NCBI RefSeq assembly: GCF_918797525.1
Contig: NZ_OU963893.1
Location: 3,720,001-3,784,000, forward strand
DNA length: 64,000 nucleotides
Reading direction: 5' to 3'
Origin: an unidentified bacterial endosymbiont
GTDB lineage: Bacteria > Pseudomonadota > Gammaproteobacteria > Enterobacterales > Enterobacteriaceae
A model generated the notes under the pieces. It was given only the letters and a program-made list of their open reading frames with translations. It ran no database searches and had not been told where the DNA came from. This document shows, in pieces, positions 34,572 through 47,062 of this stretch (position 1 is its first letter; every line of letters starts with the position of its first letter). A program made the translations under genes and the position numbers.

Positions 34572-35891
34572 TTAATGGACGTTGGGTGCAACCTGACGCC
34601 CTGCGGCTCGGTCCCAGATAATCGCCAGAACCAGCGCAACAACGGTAGGCATCAGCCAGGCCAAACCTTGCTCGGACAGCGGGAGACGCTGTGTCCAGGC
34701 AGGCAGGATTTCTGCGAACGCTGATGCTTTAATACCGTCAAGGATACCAAAAATCAGGCTGATAAACATCGCTGGTGCAATAATTCGTGAGGAGTTATGC
34801 CACCACGAGCGGGTGAAGCTCAGCACCACCAGCGCAATACACGGCGGGTAGATAGCCGTAAGCACCGGGATAGAGACATGGATCAGATGGCTCAGACCAA
34901 GGTTCGACACCGCCATAGAGAAGATACCGAGGATAAACACCAGCGTGCGATAAGAGAGCGGCAGGTACTGGGCAAAGAATTCAGCACAGGCACAGGTCAG
35001 GCCAACGGCGGTGACCAGACACGCCAGGAAGATCAGCACCGCCAGCATCATACTGCCAGCCCCACCGAAGGTGTGCTGCACGTAAGCATGCAGTATTGCA
35101 GCGCCGTTCGCATTTTGATCGACAAGCGTTGCGCTATCGGAGCCCAGACGGAACAGCGCAAGATACAGCAGCGTCAGGCCTACGCCAGCCATCAGGCCCG
35201 CCCAGATGGTGTAGCGGGTCAGCAGGCGCGCTTCGGTTACGCCACGGGAACGGGCGGCGTTAACAATCACGATACCAAATACCATCGCCCCCAGCGTATC
35301 CATGGTCAGGTAGCCATTCACAAAGCCGTTAGAGAAGGCGGCGTTTTGGTAGGCATCCATCGCCGTGCTGATTGGGCCAGCAGGCCAAATGATGGCGGCA
35401 ATCGCCAGCACGATCAGCGCGACAATTTTCAGCGGAGCAAGGAAGTTACCCACGGTATCGAGCAATTTACCCGGATACAGGGAAACCAAAATCACGATGG
35501 CGAAGTAGACCAGGCTGTAGATAAACAGCGGCATAGCCCCATCACCGGTCAGCGGAGCAATCCCCACTTCGAAGGAGACGGTGGCGGTACGCGGGGTCGC
35601 AAACAGTGGGCCCACGGCCAGATAACAGACGGTCGCCAGCAGAACGCCAGCCACTTTGCCAATTGGGGTACTGAGGCTATCAACGCCGCCGCCGACTTTC
35701 GCCAGCGCCACCACGGTCAATACCGGTAGACCCACGGCAGTAATCAGGAAGCCCAGCGCAGCAGTCCAGACGTGTTCTCCCGCCTGCAAGCCAACCATGG
35801 GAGGAAAGATGATATTACCTGCGCCAACGAACAGCGCAAATGTCATAAAGCCCAGCGCGATGATGTCACGCGATTTTAAATGATGGGTCAT
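34572..35891 (-). CDS. brnQ: Branched-chain amino acid transport system II carrier
   Basis: Sodium- or proton-coupled importer of leucine, isoleucine and valine (LIVCS family, LIV-II). The 439-aa protein has about twelve membrane helices. The family signature [21 protein letters not shown] follows the first residues, and conserved [17 protein letters not shown] lies in the middle. The length equals E. coli BrnQ. A 412-bp intergenic region separates it from phoR in the same direction. Confidence 0.96.
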   Translation of the reverse strand: MTHHLKSRDIIALGFMTFALFVGAGNIIFPPMVGLQAGEHVWTAALGFLITAVGLPVLTVVALAKVGGGVDSLSTPIGKVAGVLLATVCYLAVGPLFATPRTATVSFEVGIAPLTGDGAMPLFIYSLVYFAIVILVSLYPGKLLDTVGNFLAPLKIVALIVLAIAAIIWPAGPISTAMDAYQNAAFSNGFVNGYLTMDTLGAMVFGIVIVNAARSRGVTEARLLTRYTIWAGLMAGVGLTLLYLALFRLGSDSATLVDQNANGAAILHAYVQHTFGGAGSMMLAVLIFLACLVTAVGLTCACAEFFAQYLPLSYRTLVFILGIFSMAVSNLGLSHLIHVSIPVLTAIYPPCIALVVLSFTRSWWHNSSRIIAPAMFISLIFGILDGIKASAFAEILPAWTQRLPLSEQGLAWLMPTVVALVLAIIWDRAAGRQVAPNVH

Positions 35892-36303
35892 AGAACCTTA
35901 CTGCCTGTGGATGTGGTGTTGAAAACGTTGAGATTTCCCCCCCTCCCTGACGGGTCAATACGGCGGAAAATTTACTCAATTTCAGCGGGATATGCTCCCG
36001 TCCTGGCGTGGCGAAGAATAGTTTTTCGATTTACCACGCAAATACAGTCGGTCTGACAGTATATGGGGGGCAATTTAAACGCTTATAACGTTTAAAGGCA
36101 AGATGGGATCGCAAAACCAGAACAATATACCAGTAAGAAAAATCGCATCAGCACGATCCACCATGTATAAGAAAAAGCCATGGCTAATCATGCGAACAGA
36201 AAACAACCAACCGTATAAAAAATCCACCCGCGTTTCGCTTGACTGCAACGTAAACGGGCCAGCATTGGCTGGCCCGTGGAAACGTATAATGACACGCCTG
36301 CTG
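35892..36303. other. Long brnQ-phoR intergenic region
   Basis: Holds the brnQ promoter region and the end of phoR. It contains a perfect inverted repeat TTTAAACG/CGTTTAAA (36074-36081, 36089-36096) around CTTATAA, a possible operator. A hairpin, ACGGGCCAGC/GCTGGCCCGT (36254-36277), probably terminates phoBR. The short reading frame at 36103-36327 shows no family or Shine-Dalgarno. Nothing else seen. Confidence 0.5.
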
Positions 36304-37599
36304 TCAGGCGAGGTTTTTGGCCATTAATCGTTCCGGGATAACAAAGCTAAAACGCGTACCCGCTCCCAACGTGCTCTGGATATCCAGACGCGCATCGTGA
36401 TGATTAACCGCGTGTTTCACAATCGCCAGCCCTAACCCACTTCCGCCAGTCTGTCTGGATCGCGCTTTATCCACACGGTAGAAACGCTCCGTGAGGCGAG
36501 GAAGGTGTTCCTGCGAAATACCGGGGCCATTATCCTCGACGCTGAACTCTGCCCCCGCAGGAACATGCTGCCAGCGCACCACAATATGTGTCCCTTCCGG
36601 GGTATGATTGACCGCGTTATAGACGAGGTTCGAAATGGCGCTTCGCAACTCGTCCTCGCTGCCGAGAACTTTCAGCGCGTTATCCACCTCAAACGTTAGC
36701 CGATGCTTACTGTGGCTTAACGTCTGCGCTTCACGCTCCACCACGCGCAGCATCATCGGCACGTCAATGGTGTCTGTCAGCGCAAGCGTAGGAGCAGCCT
36801 CAATTTTCGATAACGTCAAAAGCTGTTTGACCAGCCCTTCCATCCGGTGCGTTTGCTCACGCATAGTATGCAGCGCTTTCTCACGCGGCACCCCTTCCAG
36901 CGTTTGCTCCTGCATCATTTCCAGGTAACCCTGAAGCACCGTCAGCGGCGTGCGTAACTCGTGGCTAACGTTGGCAAAGAAGTTGCGGCGCGCTCCTTCG
37001 AGCTGATGCATCTGGGTGACATCACGCGCCACCATCAACCATTGCCGATCGCTGTAGGGCATGATGCGAATTTCAAGATGGCGACCGTTGTTCAGCTTCA
37101 GATTATGCGGGCGCGTGAAGTCACGCTTTTTCAGATACAGCGTGAATTCAGGGTAACGCAGTAGGTTGAGAATGTTCTGGCCGTTGTCGTCCGGCCAGCG
37201 CAGGCCCAGCAGCTGTTGGGCGAGACCGTTACACCAGAAGATGGTGCCTTCTTCTGTGGTCATAATGACGGCATCGGGCAGAGATTCCGCTCCGCTGCGA
37301 AAGCGTTTGATCAGGCTTCCCAGCTCGCGGCGGCGCTTTTTATTGCGCATCTGCATCTGATGGAGGCCATAAAGCAAAGGCTCCCAGCTTCCGCTTCCCG
37401 GCGGAGGCGTCATACTTCTGTCAACCCAAAGCCACCAGGAGAGGCGCAGTAAGTTCCAGAAATGCCAGATTAACAGTCCGGTCACGGCTGCCAGCAAAAA
37501 CCACGGCAGATGTCCGAGAAAGGCCCCCAGAATGAAGGCCGGCATACAGCATAAGATCAGTTCAAAGACAAGCCTTTTCCATGACAGACGTTCCAGCAC
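36304..37599 (-). CDS. phoR: Phosphate regulon sensor histidine kinase PhoR
   Basis: Inner-membrane kinase/phosphatase for PhoB, controlled by the Pst transporter and PhoU. The 431-aa protein has two N-terminal helices (about 10-60), a PAS domain (about 95-190), the phospho-acceptor His in [15 protein letters not shown] and the catalytic boxes [10 protein letters not shown] (N), DNGPGIS (G1) and [10 protein letters not shown] (G2). It lies 21 nt after phoB in one operon. Confidence 0.97.
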   Translation of the reverse strand: MLERLSWKRLVFELILCCMPAFILGAFLGHLPWFLLAAVTGLLIWHFWNLLRLSWWLWVDRSMTPPPGSGSWEPLLYGLHQMQMRNKKRRRELGSLIKRFRSGAESLPDAVIMTTEEGTIFWCNGLAQQLLGLRWPDDNGQNILNLLRYPEFTLYLKKRDFTRPHNLKLNNGRHLEIRIMPYSDRQWLMVARDVTQMHQLEGARRNFFANVSHELRTPLTVLQGYLEMMQEQTLEGVPREKALHTMREQTHRMEGLVKQLLTLSKIEAAPTLALTDTIDVPMMLRVVEREAQTLSHSKHRLTFEVDNALKVLGSEDELRSAISNLVYNAVNHTPEGTHIVVRWQHVPAGAEFSVEDNGPGISQEHLPRLTERFYRVDKARSRQTGGSGLGLAIVKHAVNHHDARLDIQSTLGAGTRFSFVIPERLMAKNLA

Positions 37600-37620
37600 G
37601 CGTCACACTCCAGTCATTGT

Positions 37621-38310
37621 TCAGAAACGGGTAGAAAAACGATAACCCGTGCCACGGACCGTTTGTACCATGCGATCGTGGCCGCTCAGCTCCAGCGCTT
37701 TACGCAGGCGGCGAATATGGACATCAACCGTCCGGTCTTCGACATAGACGTTAGTTCCCCAGACGTTATTCAGCAACTGCTCACGGCTGTACACACGCTC
37801 CGGATGCGTCATAAAGAAATGCAGGAGTTTGAATTCGGTAGGTCCCATATCGAGGGGATTTTCGCCGGTCATCACGCGGTGCGAGGTTGGATCAAGGCTC
37901 AGGCCCTGCATCTCTATAACCTCTTCTACCGCCATCGGTGAAATACGGCGCATGACCGCTTTAATACGCGCGACCAGCTCTTTCGGGGAGAAGGGTTTGG
38001 TAATGTAATCGTCCGCGCCGGTCTCCAGACCGCGCACGCGGTCTTCTTCTTCGCCGCGCGCCGTGAGCATTACCACCGGAATATCACGGGTCATCGCTTC
38101 ACGTTTTATGTGTTTGATAAACTGCAGGCCTGAGCCGCCCGGGAGCATCCAGTCAAGCAGAATCAGATCGGGCCAGGGTTCATTCAACTGGTTCACCGCG
38201 CTGTCATAATCTTCCGCTTCAACCGGCTGGAAGCCATTTTGTTCGAGCACGAAACACACCATTTCACGAATTGGAGCTTCATCTTCTACGACCAGAATAC
38301 GTCTCGCCAT
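37621..38310 (-). CDS. phoB: Phosphate regulon response regulator PhoB
   Basis: OmpR-type activator that binds Pho boxes when phosphorylated by PhoR under phosphate limitation. The 229-aa protein has the receiver domain with phospho-acceptor Asp in [10 protein letters not shown] (about Asp53), Thr in [11 protein letters not shown] and Lys in [10 protein letters not shown]. The winged-helix domain ends [13 protein letters not shown] ([15 protein letters not shown]) and [12 protein letters not shown]. Likely autoregulated through the Pho box upstream. Confidence 0.98.
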   Translation of the reverse strand: MARRILVVEDEAPIREMVCFVLEQNGFQPVEAEDYDSAVNQLNEPWPDLILLDWMLPGGSGLQFIKHIKREAMTRDIPVVMLTARGEEEDRVRGLETGADDYITKPFSPKELVARIKAVMRRISPMAVEEVIEMQGLSLDPTSHRVMTGENPLDMGPTEFKLLHFFMTHPERVYSREQLLNNVWGTNVYVEDRTVDVHIRRLRKALELSGHDRMVQTVRGTGYRFSTRF

Positions 38311-38369
38311 ACTTTGCCCTGTCTTATCATATTAAGTTACAAGTTTGTAATTCGGCGCCATTATGCGTC

Positions 38370-38391
38370 AGATTTATGACAGATTTATGAA
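38370..38391 (-). promoter_or_regulatory. Pho box of phoB
   Basis: On the minus strand the sequence reads TTCATAAATCTGTCATAAAT (and CT), two 11-bp half-repeats of the CTGTCATA type. A CATAAT -10 lies just downstream at 38360-38365. It is the autoregulatory site of phoBR and lies in the divergent phoB-sbcD gap. Confidence 0.85.
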
Positions 38392-38495
38392 AAACATTAC
38401 CACTATAAATGGCAAACTGTTGTTTTATTACAACGGTTTTTTCCGTTCTCTGAACGTTTATAATCCCCCTACACCATTTTTGCCACGGAACAGCT

Positions 38496-39701
38496 ATGCG
38501 CATACTTCACACCTCGGACTGGCATCTGGGTCAAAATTTTTACAGTAAAAGCCGTGCGGCTGAGCATGAATCGTTCCTGAACTGGCTGCTTGAAACGGCG
38601 CAATCACAGGATGTGGATGCCATTATCGTCGCGGGTGACATTTTTGATACGGGCTCTCCGCCGAGCTATGCGCGTGAGTTATATAACCGCTTCGTGGTCA
38701 ACCTGCAGCAAACGGGCTGTCATCTGGTCATTGTTGCCGGAAACCACGACTCCGTTGCGACGCTAAATGAATCCCGCGATATTCTGGCCTTCCTGAACAC
38801 CACCGTCGTGGCCAGCGCCGGACATGCTCCGCACATGCTAAAAAAACGAGACGGCACGCCGGGCGCGATCCTGTGCCCGATCCCTTTCCTGCGCCCGCGC
38901 GATATCGTGCAAAGTAAGGCGGGTCTCTCCGGCGGCGAAAAACAGCAGCATCTGTTGCAGGCCATCACCGACTATTATCACCAGCAGTTTGCCGATGCCT
39001 GCGCTTTACGGGGCGACCAGCCCATTCCGGTGATTGCCACCGGGCATCTGACCACCGTAGGAGCCAGCAAAAGTGACGCGGTGCGTGACATCTACATCGG
39101 CACCCTTGACGCGTTCCCGGCGCAAAATTTCCCTGCCGCCGACTACATCGCGCTGGGGCATATTCACCGGGCGCAGGTTATCGGCGGTTGTGAGCACATT
39201 CGCTACTGCGGCTCGCCCATTTCGCTCAGCTTTGATGAAACTGGCAAAGCGAAATCCGTGCATCTGGTGAGCTTTACCGATGGCAAACTCACCGCCGTCG
39301 AGACGCTGGAGGTTCCCGTGACCCAGCCGCTGGCTGTGCTGAAAGGCGATCTCGCCGCGATTTCCGCTCAGCTTGAGCAGTGGCGTGACCGGGCTCTCCA
39401 CCCTCCCGTCTGGCTGGATATCGAAATCACCACCGATGATTATCTGCACGATATGCAGCGTAAAATTCAGGCGCTGACGGAAGAATTGCCTGTCGAGGTT
39501 TTACTGGTACGCCGTAGCCGTGAGCAGCGCGAAAAAGTTCTGCTGAGCGCGCAGCGCGAAACGCTCAGCGAGCTGAGAGTAGAAGAGGTGTTCGAACGTC
39601 GGCTGGCCCAGGAAGAGATTGATGATGCGCAACGAGTCCGCCTCAACGAGCTGTTCACCCACACCCTGCATGTGCTCAATGATGAGGAAGAAAACGCATG
39701 A
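38496..39701 (+). CDS. sbcD: Nuclease SbcCD subunit D
   Basis: Mre11-type nuclease subunit that cleaves DNA hairpins and protein-blocked ends together with SbcC. The 401-aa protein shows the metallophosphoesterase motifs in order: TSDWHLGQ (Asp, His), [11 protein letters not shown] (Asp), VAGNHDS (Asn, His), ATGHL (His) and ALGHIHRAQ (His pair). The last codon overlaps sbcC by 4 bp (ATGA). Divergent from phoB. Confidence 0.97.
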   Translation: MRILHTSDWHLGQNFYSKSRAAEHESFLNWLLETAQSQDVDAIIVAGDIFDTGSPPSYARELYNRFVVNLQQTGCHLVIVAGNHDSVATLNESRDILAFLNTTVVASAGHAPHMLKKRDGTPGAILCPIPFLRPRDIVQSKAGLSGGEKQQHLLQAITDYYHQQFADACALRGDQPIPVIATGHLTTVGASKSDAVRDIYIGTLDAFPAQNFPAADYIALGHIHRAQVIGGCEHIRYCGSPISLSFDETGKAKSVHLVSFTDGKLTAVETLEVPVTQPLAVLKGDLAAISAQLEQWRDRALHPPVWLDIEITTDDYLHDMQRKIQALTEELPVEVLLVRRSREQREKVLLSAQRETLSELRVEEVFERRLAQEEIDDAQRVRLNELFTHTLHVLNDEEENA

Positions 39702-42700
39702 AAATTTTGAGCCTGCGCCTGAAAAACCTCAACTCTCTCAAGGGCGAGTGGAAGATTGACTTCACCGCTGAGCCGTTTGCCAGCAACGGTCTGTTTGCCA
39801 TCACCGGCGCCACTGGCGCCGGTAAAACCACGCTGCTCGACGCCATGTGTCTGGCGCTCTACCATGAAACACCGCGTCTGCAGAAAGTTTCGCAGGCACA
39901 AAACTTTCTGATGACCCGCGATACCGCCGAGTGCCTGGCAGAAGTGGAATTTGAGGTAAAAGGCATCGCCTACCGCGCCTTCTGGAGCCAGAGCCGGGCG
40001 CGCAATCAGCCAGACGGAAACCTGCAGGCCCCCCGCGTCGAGCTGGCGCGCTGCGAGGACGGTAAAATCCTCGCCGACAAAGTGACGGATAAACTCGAGC
40101 AAACGGCTGCGCTCACCGGACTGGATTATGGTCGGTTTACCCGTTCGATGCTGCTCTCGCAGGGTCAATTTGCCGCCTTCCTCAATGCCAAACCGAGCGA
40201 TCGCGCTGAGTTGCTGGAAGAGCTGACCGGCACCGAGATTTACGGCCAGATTTCCGCCAGGGTGTTTGAGAAACACAAAGCGGCCCGTACTGCGCTCGGG
40301 ATGTACGAAGCGCAGGCCGCCGGCGTGGTGGTGCTGAGCGAAGAGCAACAGCAGCGGCTACTGCAAAGTTTGCAGGCGCTTACTGACGAAGAGAAAACAG
40401 TGTTGGCGCAGCAGCAAAGCCAACAAAAAGCGTTTCAGTGGCTTACACGCAACGACGAGCTGGAGAGCGAGCAACGTCGCGCTACGGCCCAACAACAGCA
40501 GGCGCAGCAGGCGCTCACTGACGCTGCGCCGAAACTGGCGAAACTCCAGCTGGCCCAGCCCGCCGCCCAGTTACGCCCGCTTTGGGAGCACCAGCAACAG
40601 CAGGCTACCCGGCGTGCGCAAACCCGGCAGCGAATTTTTGAAGTAAATGCTCGCTTACAGGATAAAACCGCGCTGCGCTCACGTATCCGCAACAGCGCGT
40701 TACACAGCCATGCGCGTCTGCAGGCCAATCTTAGCGCCCTGGCGCAGTGGCTCGCAGAACACGATCGATTCCGCTTGTGGGGCCAGGAGATTACTGGCTG
40801 GCGCGCGCAGTTCAGTCAGCTTGATCGTGATAAAAACCAGCTTACTGCATTGGCTGCCCGCATGACGGAGTTACGCCACAAGCTGGCGGGTCTGCCGGAA
40901 AATCCCCTGACGCTCACGGCGGATGAGGTCGCGCAGGCGATGGAGCAGCAAGCGCAGTCGCGAACGCAGCGTCAGCATTTGACCGCGCTTCATACCCGCT
41001 ACCAGCCGCTGCAAAAGCGCCTGCGCCAGAACGGTGAAAGCATACAAAAAGCGCAGGCGGAGCTGGCAACACTCAACGAGACGCTGGCACAGCGTCGACA
41101 GCAGTATAAAGAGAAAAATCAGCACTACCTGGACGTTGAAACCCTCTGCAAACAGGAAGAGAAAATTAAGGGCCTGGAGGCTGAGCGCGCGCTTTTACAG
41201 GCCGGACTCCCCTGTCCGCTGTGCGGCTCCTCATCACATCCCGCGGTGACGGAATACCAGGCCCTGGAACTCAGCGCAAACCAGCGTCGACGCGACCAGC
41301 TAGCGACAGAGGTGACTGCGCTTAAAGACGAAGGTTTGTTGGTGCTCGGGCAGGTCAATGCCCTGACCCGGCAGATCCAGCGCGAGACAGATGAAGCCCT
41401 GGCGCTTGCTCAGGAAGAGCAAGCACTTATGAAAGCGTGGCTGGAGGCTTGCGCCGCGCTGACTGTTACGCTGAATATTCAGGAAGATATTAACGCCTGG
41501 ATGAGCGAACAGGAGCACTATGAGCGCCAGCTTTTCCAGCTCAGCCTGCGATTGACGCTGCAAAACCAGCTCAACGATTGGCAAGAGCAGGAGAGCCAGC
41601 ATCAGCAACAGCTGGCGATGACGCGTCAGGGGCTCGAAAACACCCTTACCGCGCGCGCGCTCAACGTACCTGAAGAGGGGACAGAGGCCGACTGGCTGCA
41701 CGCCCGCGAAGCTGAGTTTGTCCAGTGGCAGGACAAGCAGGCCCGGCATGGCGCGCTTCAGGAACAGATTAATGCCCTGAAGCCATTGCTCGATACCCTC
41801 CCGGTAACGGATATCAGCGAAGCGGAAGCGGCGATTCCCGACAACTGGCGCGACGTTCACGACGAATGCGTGTCGCTGCAAAGCCAGCTTAGCGCACAGC
41901 AGCAGCAGGAGGCGCTGGAGAATGAACGCCTGCGCCAGGCGCAGGCACAATTTACCTCGGGGCTGGTAGCAAGTCGCTTTGCCGATGAGGAAGCGTTCCT
42001 TGCCGCATTGCTGGATGATGAAACCGTCCGACAGCTTGAGCAGTTGAAACAGACCCTTGAAAATCAGATGCAGCAGGCGACGGCGCTGTCGGGGCAAGCA
42101 AACCAGCAGCTACTGGCGCATCAGGCGCTGCGTCCTGAAGGGCTGGACGCCGATAAGCAAACCCTGCAAACGCAGTTGCAGCAACTGACGCAGCAGCTTC
42201 GCACTAACACCTCCCATCAGGGAGAGATCCGCCAGCAGCTTAAACAGGACAGCGATAACCGCCAGCATCAGCAGGCATTAATGCAGCAAATTGAAGAGGC
42301 GGCGCGTCTGGCAGATGACTGGGGGTATCTGAATTCACTGATTGGCTCCAGCACCGGTGACAAGTTCCGTAAGTTCGCCCAGGGGCTAACGCTGGATAAT
42401 CTGGTCTGGCTTGCTAACCAGCAGCTCAACCGCCTTCACGGACGTTATTTGCTACAGCGTAAAGTCAGCGACGCGCTGGAGCTTGAAGTGGTTGATACCT
42501 GGCAGGCCGATGCAGTACGCGATACCCGCACTCTGTCTGGCGGCGAAAGTTTTCTCGTCAGCCTGGCGCTGGCGCTGGCCCTTTCAGACCTGGTGAGCCA
42601 TAAAACGCGGATTGATTCCCTGTTCCTGGATGAAGGTTTTGGCACACTCGACAGCGAAACGCTCGATACCGCCCTGGATGCTCTCGACGCGCTGAACGCC

Positions 42701-42829
42701 ACGGGCAAAACCATTGGCGTGATAAGCCACGTCGAGGCGATGAAAGAACGCATTCCGGTGCAGATCAAAGTGAAGAAGATCAACGGGCTGGGATATAGCA
42801 GGCTGGACAGGGCGTTTGCGGTAGAGTAA
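39698..42829 (+). CDS. sbcC: Nuclease SbcCD subunit C
   Basis: Rad50-type SMC ATPase subunit of the SbcCD nuclease. The 1043-aa protein has the N-terminal Walker [17 protein letters not shown] (about 35-50), long Gln-rich coiled-coil arms, a zinc hook [10 protein letters not shown] near the middle, and at the C-terminus the signature [20 protein letters not shown], then Walker [13 protein letters not shown]. All parts intact. Start overlaps the sbcD stop. E. coli has araJ next; here it is absent. Confidence 0.97.
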   Translation: MKILSLRLKNLNSLKGEWKIDFTAEPFASNGLFAITGATGAGKTTLLDAMCLALYHETPRLQKVSQAQNFLMTRDTAECLAEVEFEVKGIAYRAFWSQSRARNQPDGNLQAPRVELARCEDGKILADKVTDKLEQTAALTGLDYGRFTRSMLLSQGQFAAFLNAKPSDRAELLEELTGTEIYGQISARVFEKHKAARTALGMYEAQAAGVVVLSEEQQQRLLQSLQALTDEEKTVLAQQQSQQKAFQWLTRNDELESEQRRATAQQQQAQQALTDAAPKLAKLQLAQPAAQLRPLWEHQQQQATRRAQTRQRIFEVNARLQDKTALRSRIRNSALHSHARLQANLSALAQWLAEHDRFRLWGQEITGWRAQFSQLDRDKNQLTALAARMTELRHKLAGLPENPLTLTADEVAQAMEQQAQSRTQRQHLTALHTRYQPLQKRLRQNGESIQKAQAELATLNETLAQRRQQYKEKNQHYLDVETLCKQEEKIKGLEAERALLQAGLPCPLCGSSSHPAVTEYQALELSANQRRRDQLATEVTALKDEGLLVLGQVNALTRQIQRETDEALALAQEEQALMKAWLEACAALTVTLNIQEDINAWMSEQEHYERQLFQLSLRLTLQNQLNDWQEQESQHQQQLAMTRQGLENTLTARALNVPEEGTEADWLHAREAEFVQWQDKQARHGALQEQINALKPLLDTLPVTDISEAEAAIPDNWRDVHDECVSLQSQLSAQQQQEALENERLRQAQAQFTSGLVASRFADEEAFLAALLDDETVRQLEQLKQTLENQMQQATALSGQANQQLLAHQALRPEGLDADKQTLQTQLQQLTQQLRTNTSHQGEIRQQLKQDSDNRQHQQALMQQIEEAARLADDWGYLNSLIGSSTGDKFRKFAQGLTLDNLVWLANQQLNRLHGRYLLQRKVSDALELEVVDTWQADAVRDTRTLSGGESFLVSLALALALSDLVSHKTRIDSLFLDEGFGTLDSETLDTALDALDALNATGKTIGVISHVEAMKERIPVQIKVKKINGLGYSRLDRAFAVE

Positions 42830-42859
42830 GTGAGGGCTTGCGCGGTCTGGCACCCTCAC
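42830..42859. terminator. Hairpin between convergent sbcC and mak
   Basis: GTGAGGG (42830-42836) and CCCTCAC (42853-42859) form an inverted repeat in the 41-bp gap. No strong T-tract follows on the plus strand. Confidence 0.4.
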
Positions 42860-42870
42860 CTGGCCTGCTT

Positions 42871-43776
42871 TTATTCCGGCCACAGCCAGGCGGCACCGCG
42901 CACGCCGCTTGAATCACCGTGAACCGCTTTGAGGATCGGGGTTTCACACTCGCCGCCAAACACCCACTGCTTTAGCAGATTCGGCACGGTAGCGTACAGC
43001 CGGTCGTTATTGCTCATGCCTCCTCCCAGCACAATCACGTCGGGATCGAGAATATTCACCACGTGCGCCAGCGATTTCGCGAGGCGCATTTCGTACCGAC
43101 TGAGCGCCAGTTCTGCCAGCGGATCCTGCTCTTCAACCAGACGGATAATTTCGTTACCCTTGAGCGATTGTCCACTCAGGCGCTGATAATCGGTGGCAAA
43201 GCCGGTGCCGGAGATAAAGGTCTCAATACAGCCCTGCTTACCACAGTAGCACGGCACGTCAACCCGATAATTAAGCTCATCATCATCCATCCACGGTAAC
43301 GGGTTATGCCCCCATTCGCCCGCCACGCCGTGACCGCCAATATGAGCGCGTCCCCCGAGGGCCACGCCCGCGCCGCAACCGGTACCAATGATGACCGCAA
43401 AGACGGTTTGCACCCCTGCCGCCGCGCCGTCTATCGCCTCCGATACCGCCAGACAGTTGGCGTCATTTGCCAGACGCACTTCGCGGTTCAGCCGCGCGCT
43501 CAGATCCTTATCAAAGGGCTGGCCGTTAAGCCAGGTAGAGTTAGCATTTTTGACCACTCCGCTATACGGCGAGATTGACCCGGGGATCCCGATCCCCACA
43601 GTGCCCGTCTCCCCGGTCGCCTGCTCTGCCATCTCAACAAGCCGGGCAATCGTCTCGATTGTCTGATGATAATCATCCCGCGGCGTCGGCAGGCGGTGGC
43701 GGAACAGTTGTTCCCCCTGCGCACTCAGCGCGATGACTTCTGTTTTCGTGCCGCCCAAATCAATCCCAATACGCAC
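42871..43776 (-). CDS. mak: Fructokinase (manno(fructo)kinase)
   Basis: ROK-family sugar kinase phosphorylating fructose, and mannose in E. coli, at carbon 6. The 301-aa protein starts [17 protein letters not shown] (phosphate motif), with [13 protein letters not shown] and the ROK zinc site GHNPLPW ... [15 protein letters not shown]. The GTG at 43776 is chosen: GAGGAG lies 7 nt before it and it gives the family start, while an in-frame ATG at 43863 would add 29 residues of unrelated sequence. Divergent from rdgC. Confidence 0.94.
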   Translation of the reverse strand: MRIGIDLGGTKTEVIALSAQGEQLFRHRLPTPRDDYHQTIETIARLVEMAEQATGETGTVGIGIPGSISPYSGVVKNANSTWLNGQPFDKDLSARLNREVRLANDANCLAVSEAIDGAAAGVQTVFAVIIGTGCGAGVALGGRAHIGGHGVAGEWGHNPLPWMDDDELNYRVDVPCYCGKQGCIETFISGTGFATDYQRLSGQSLKGNEIIRLVEEQDPLAELALSRYEMRLAKSLAHVVNILDPDVIVLGGGMSNNDRLYATVPNLLKQWVFGGECETPILKAVHGDSSGVRGAAWLWPE

Positions 43777-43899
43777 AAAACTCTCCTCATTATTTTGATT
43801 ATCAACAGAGTAGAAGCACGCCTCCCGATTAGCAATGCAAGCGCGGCGACAATTCGTTATCATGCCCGCTGATTTAACGACAAGGCCGTGGAAATTATC

Positions 43900-44814
43900 A
43901 TGCTGTGGTTCAAAAATTTGATGGTTTACCGTCTCAGCCGCGACGTTTCGCTGCGTGCAGAAGAGATGGAAAAACAGTTAGCCGCTTATACCTTTTCCCC
44001 TTGCGGTAGCCAGGATATGGCAAAAACCGGTTGGGTTGCGCCAATGGGCTCACAAAGCGATGCCCTGACTCACGTCAGCAGCACGGGTCAAATCATGGTT
44101 TGCGCCCGCAAAGAAGAAAAAATCCTGCCGACGCCGGTGGTGAAGCAGGCACTTGAGGCGAAAATCGTTAAGCTGGAGGCCGAACAGGGCCGTAAGCTGA
44201 AAAAGACCGAAAAAGATTCGCTGAAAGATGAAGTGCTGCACTCCCTGCTGCCGCGCGCGTTTAGTCGCTTCAGCCAGACCATGATGTGGATTGATACCGT
44301 TAACGGTCTGATCATGGTGGATTGCGCCAGCGCTAAAAAAGCGGAAGACACGCTGGCCCTGCTGCGTAAAAGCCTCGGCTCATTACCGGTGGTCCCGCTG
44401 GCGCTGGAAACGCCCATCGAGTTAACGTTGACCGAGTGGGTGCGCAGCGGTACGGCCGCACAGGGCTTCCAGATCCTCGATGAAGCAGAACTGAAAGCGT
44501 TGCTGGAAGATGGCGGCGTGATCCGCGCGAAGAAACAGGATTTGGTGAGCGATGAGATCGCCGTACATATCGAGGCGGGTAAAGTGGTCACCAAACTGGC
44601 GCTCGACTGGCAGCAGCGTATTCAGTTTGTCATGTGCGACGATGGCTCCGTGAAGCGCCTGAAGTTTTGCGATGAACTGCGCGATCAGAATGAAGATATC
44701 GACCGGGAAGATTATGCTCAGCGCTTTGACGCAGACTTTATCCTGATGACCGGGGAGCTGGCAGCGTTAATTCAGAACCTGGTAGCAGGCCTGGGCGGAG
44801 AAGCGCAGAGGTAA
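43900..44814 (+). CDS. rdgC: Recombination-associated protein RdgC
   Basis: Ring-shaped DNA-binding dimer that inhibits RecA-promoted recombination. The 304-aa protein starts [16 protein letters not shown] and shares the conserved [34 protein letters not shown] and [12 protein letters not shown] stretches with E. coli. The ATG at 43900 is used; the in-frame GTG at 43888 would only add four residues. Confidence 0.96.
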   Translation: MLWFKNLMVYRLSRDVSLRAEEMEKQLAAYTFSPCGSQDMAKTGWVAPMGSQSDALTHVSSTGQIMVCARKEEKILPTPVVKQALEAKIVKLEAEQGRKLKKTEKDSLKDEVLHSLLPRAFSRFSQTMMWIDTVNGLIMVDCASAKKAEDTLALLRKSLGSLPVVPLALETPIELTLTEWVRSGTAAQGFQILDEAELKALLEDGGVIRAKKQDLVSDEIAVHIEAGKVVTKLALDWQQRIQFVMCDDGSVKRLKFCDELRDQNEDIDREDYAQRFDADFILMTGELAALIQNLVAGLGGEAQR

Positions 44815-44840
44815 TCTCGCTAAAATGCCTGCACTAAACA

Positions 44841-44876
44841 GTCCCCTCGCCCCCTCTGGGGTTAGGATGAGGGGAC
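44841..44876. repeat. Dispersed palindromic repeat (CCCTC...GAGGG class)
   Basis: GTCCCCTC and GAGGGGAC flank an inner CCCC-TCT-GGGG hairpin. The right half GGGGTTAGGATGAGGGG matches 62600-62616 at 16 of 17 bases, so it belongs to a repeat family. It may also terminate rdgC and ppnP. Confidence 0.6.
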
Positions 44877-44883
44877 ACGTATC

Positions 44884-45201
<318 letters not shown>

Positions 45202-45242
45202 TCACTATAGGGGCCATGCTCCTCACCTGTCACGCAAAATCA

Positions 45243-45920
45243 TCACACCAGTAACTCTGCAGCCAGACGCGCCATCAAAACGTTGGACAACAGCACCGGA
45301 ACATCCAGCGCCTTTTGCAGCAAATCACGATGGCGCTGATGGAAACCGAGGCAGTCCAGCATCAACACATCAGCCCCTCTGTCCAGCAGCTCTTGCCCTG
45401 CCGCTATCAGCTTAGCTTCGCTATCCCAGATGGGGTTGGCAAGCGCGTACAGCGGAATTTGTTCTAGCACGCTCCACTTCGCAACCTGGCTATCCAGCAG
45501 CTCCTCAATGGGGACAATAACCCCCACCTGATGGCCATCGACAATCGACGCCACCAGCGGAGGAATAATTCGCATCGGTTCGAGCAAAATAGTATTACGC
45601 GTGATGAGCCCCTTAATGGGTGCGGTACTCATCAGTAAAATCACGTAATAGCCTTGATTATCGAGGACTTCTATTATCCCCTGAAGCGAGCGCTCGATTT
45701 TCTGACGTGACACATACGCCAGTTTACCGTCACTTAACAACGTCGTCAGGGGATCCTCCCCGGTATCGACAGCGTAGTCTTCCATGACCTCTTCCCGACT
45801 CATCTTTCCCAGCAGGCTAAGATGGGTGATCTGTTGTTCAGAGACATGCTCCGTTAAGAGCGGTAACACTTCGCTTACAGGGACCACACCAATGGTGAGG
45901 ATCGCCAACGTCGCCTTCAT
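45243..45920 (-). CDS. aroM: AroM family protein
   Basis: Conserved cytosolic protein of unknown function, co-regulated with aroL in E. coli. The 225-aa product has the family stretches [18 protein letters not shown] at the start, [13 protein letters not shown], and [18 protein letters not shown] near the end, which resembles Asp/Glu racemase-like folds. AAAGG precedes the ATG. Downstream of aroL and yaiA on the same strand, separated by 236 bp from yaiA. Confidence 0.92.
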   Translation of the reverse strand: MKATLAILTIGVVPVSEVLPLLTEHVSEQQITHLSLLGKMSREEVMEDYAVDTGEDPLTTLLSDGKLAYVSRQKIERSLQGIIEVLDNQGYYVILLMSTAPIKGLITRNTILLEPMRIIPPLVASIVDGHQVGVIVPIEELLDSQVAKWSVLEQIPLYALANPIWDSEAKLIAAGQELLDRGADVLMLDCLGFHQRHRDLLQKALDVPVLLSNVLMARLAAELLV

Positions 45921-46156
45921 TTTGATTGCCTTTCATCACTGCTATCGCTGCCACACTGGTACAGGCTCACTACGCTGCACAGTTCTTTTTTTAACAAAGC
46001 AGCAGCAAGCGTAGCAGGTGATCCCGACAACAATATGTAAAGATCGCCTGGCCAGTTCGACACCACCTGTAATAACTAAATATTAACCCTTACTTAACAT
46101 TCGCGACGAGTAAAAAGTGTGATTCAGGCACGATCTTAAGCGCTTTAGGAATTCAT

Positions 46157-46348
46157 TCAGGATTTTTCAGGATCTTCGTAGCGCCGCTTCGCATCCAGCG
46201 CTTCGTGTTCAGTTTCGTGTTCGCTGATAAGCGAATCGGGCTTAGGGTGGTCTGCGCGCAGTTGATACCATGTAACGGTTTGATCGCCACTACCTTTTTC
46301 GACGGTAACAATGCGGGCTTCACGCGGATAGGGAGGTCTGGTTGGCAT
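46157..46348 (-). CDS. yaiA: YaiA family protein
   Basis: Short protein of unknown function, 63 aa: [19 protein letters not shown] at the start, then [20 protein letters not shown] and a charged end. It follows aroL by 44 nt, as in E. coli, where it lies in the TyrR-controlled aroL-yaiA-aroM unit. AAAGGAT precedes the start. Confidence 0.9.
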   Translation of the reverse strand: MPTRPPYPREARIVTVEKGSGDQTVTWYQLRADHPKPDSLISEHETEHEALDAKRRYEDPEKS

Positions 46349-46392
46349 AGCTTATCCTTTTAACATGTCTGAGCTATGAGTATAGACAGCGA

Positions 46393-46917
46393 TTAGCTGG
46401 CGCAGGCTAAATCCAGGACGGTAATAATCTGAATAACGACCTCTTCTGGGGGGGCCGATGCATCCACAACGTGGTGTGCCGCTTCGCGGTATAACGCATC
46501 GCGCTCTGCGAGGACCTCGCTTACCTCTTCACTGAGCGGCTTCGCGGTGAGAGCGGGGCGTTGACCTTCTTGCGGAAACGCTTCCAGCCGCCCCACCAGG
46601 ATAGACACCGGCGCACAGAGATAAATCACGATCCCATTTTCGCGCATAAACTGACGGTTGCACGGTGCGAGGATAATACCGCCCCCGGTCGCAATCACGC
46701 TGGAGGGCGCCGTCACGGCCTGAAGCGTGGCCGTTTCCCGCGCACGAAAGCTGCCCCAGCCCTCTTTTTCGACAATCTCGGCGATGGATTGTCCAGCATG
46801 TGTTTGCAGCCAGTGGTCGGTGTCGACAAACTGGCTTTGACACACGCGTGCCAGTGCCAGGCCAACGGTGGTTTTGCCACAGCCGCGGGGGCCAACTAAA
46901 AAGATAGGTTGGGTCAT
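46393..46917 (-). CDS. aroL: Shikimate kinase 2
   Basis: Phosphorylates shikimate on the path to chorismate. The 174-aa P-loop kinase has Walker [12 protein letters not shown] (9-19), the shikimate-binding Asp and Arg in DTDHWL and [17 protein letters not shown] (GGG motif) and the RPALT lid. Likely repressed by TyrR through boxes just upstream. Confidence 0.95.
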   Translation of the reverse strand: MTQPIFLVGPRGCGKTTVGLALARVCQSQFVDTDHWLQTHAGQSIAEIVEKEGWGSFRARETATLQAVTAPSSVIATGGGIILAPCNRQFMRENGIVIYLCAPVSILVGRLEAFPQEGQRPALTAKPLSEEVSEVLAERDALYREAAHHVVDASAPPEEVVIQIITVLDLACAS

Positions 46918-46955
46918 AACCAGGTGTTTCCCCTCGATGCCGGATGGCTGAAGAC

Positions 46956-46996
46956 TGTAAAGAAATAATTGCAGAAGATGTTGCGTTTACTTTACT
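46956..46996 (-). promoter_or_regulatory. Candidate TyrR boxes before aroL
   Basis: TGTAAA-N6-ATTGCA (46956-46973) and TGTTGC-N6-TTTACT (46979-46996) each resemble the TyrR box TGTAAA-N6-TTTACA in one half. Their centres are 23 bp apart. TyrR control of aroL is established in E. coli; these exact sites are inference. Confidence 0.4.
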
Positions 46997-47062
46997 GCAA
47001 AGCGGTACGGGATGACAACCCTGCGGAGACCACACTGTACCACAACTTGACAATCATTATCA

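Noticed and set aside
34797..35729. 310-codon plus-strand reading frame
   Set aside because: It lies antisense to brnQ, has no recognisable protein family or Shine-Dalgarno, and its low-complexity composition is that of a shadow frame.
36103..36327. Small plus-strand reading frame in the brnQ-phoR gap
   Set aside because: No ribosome binding site, no family resemblance, and it runs into the end of phoR on the other strand.
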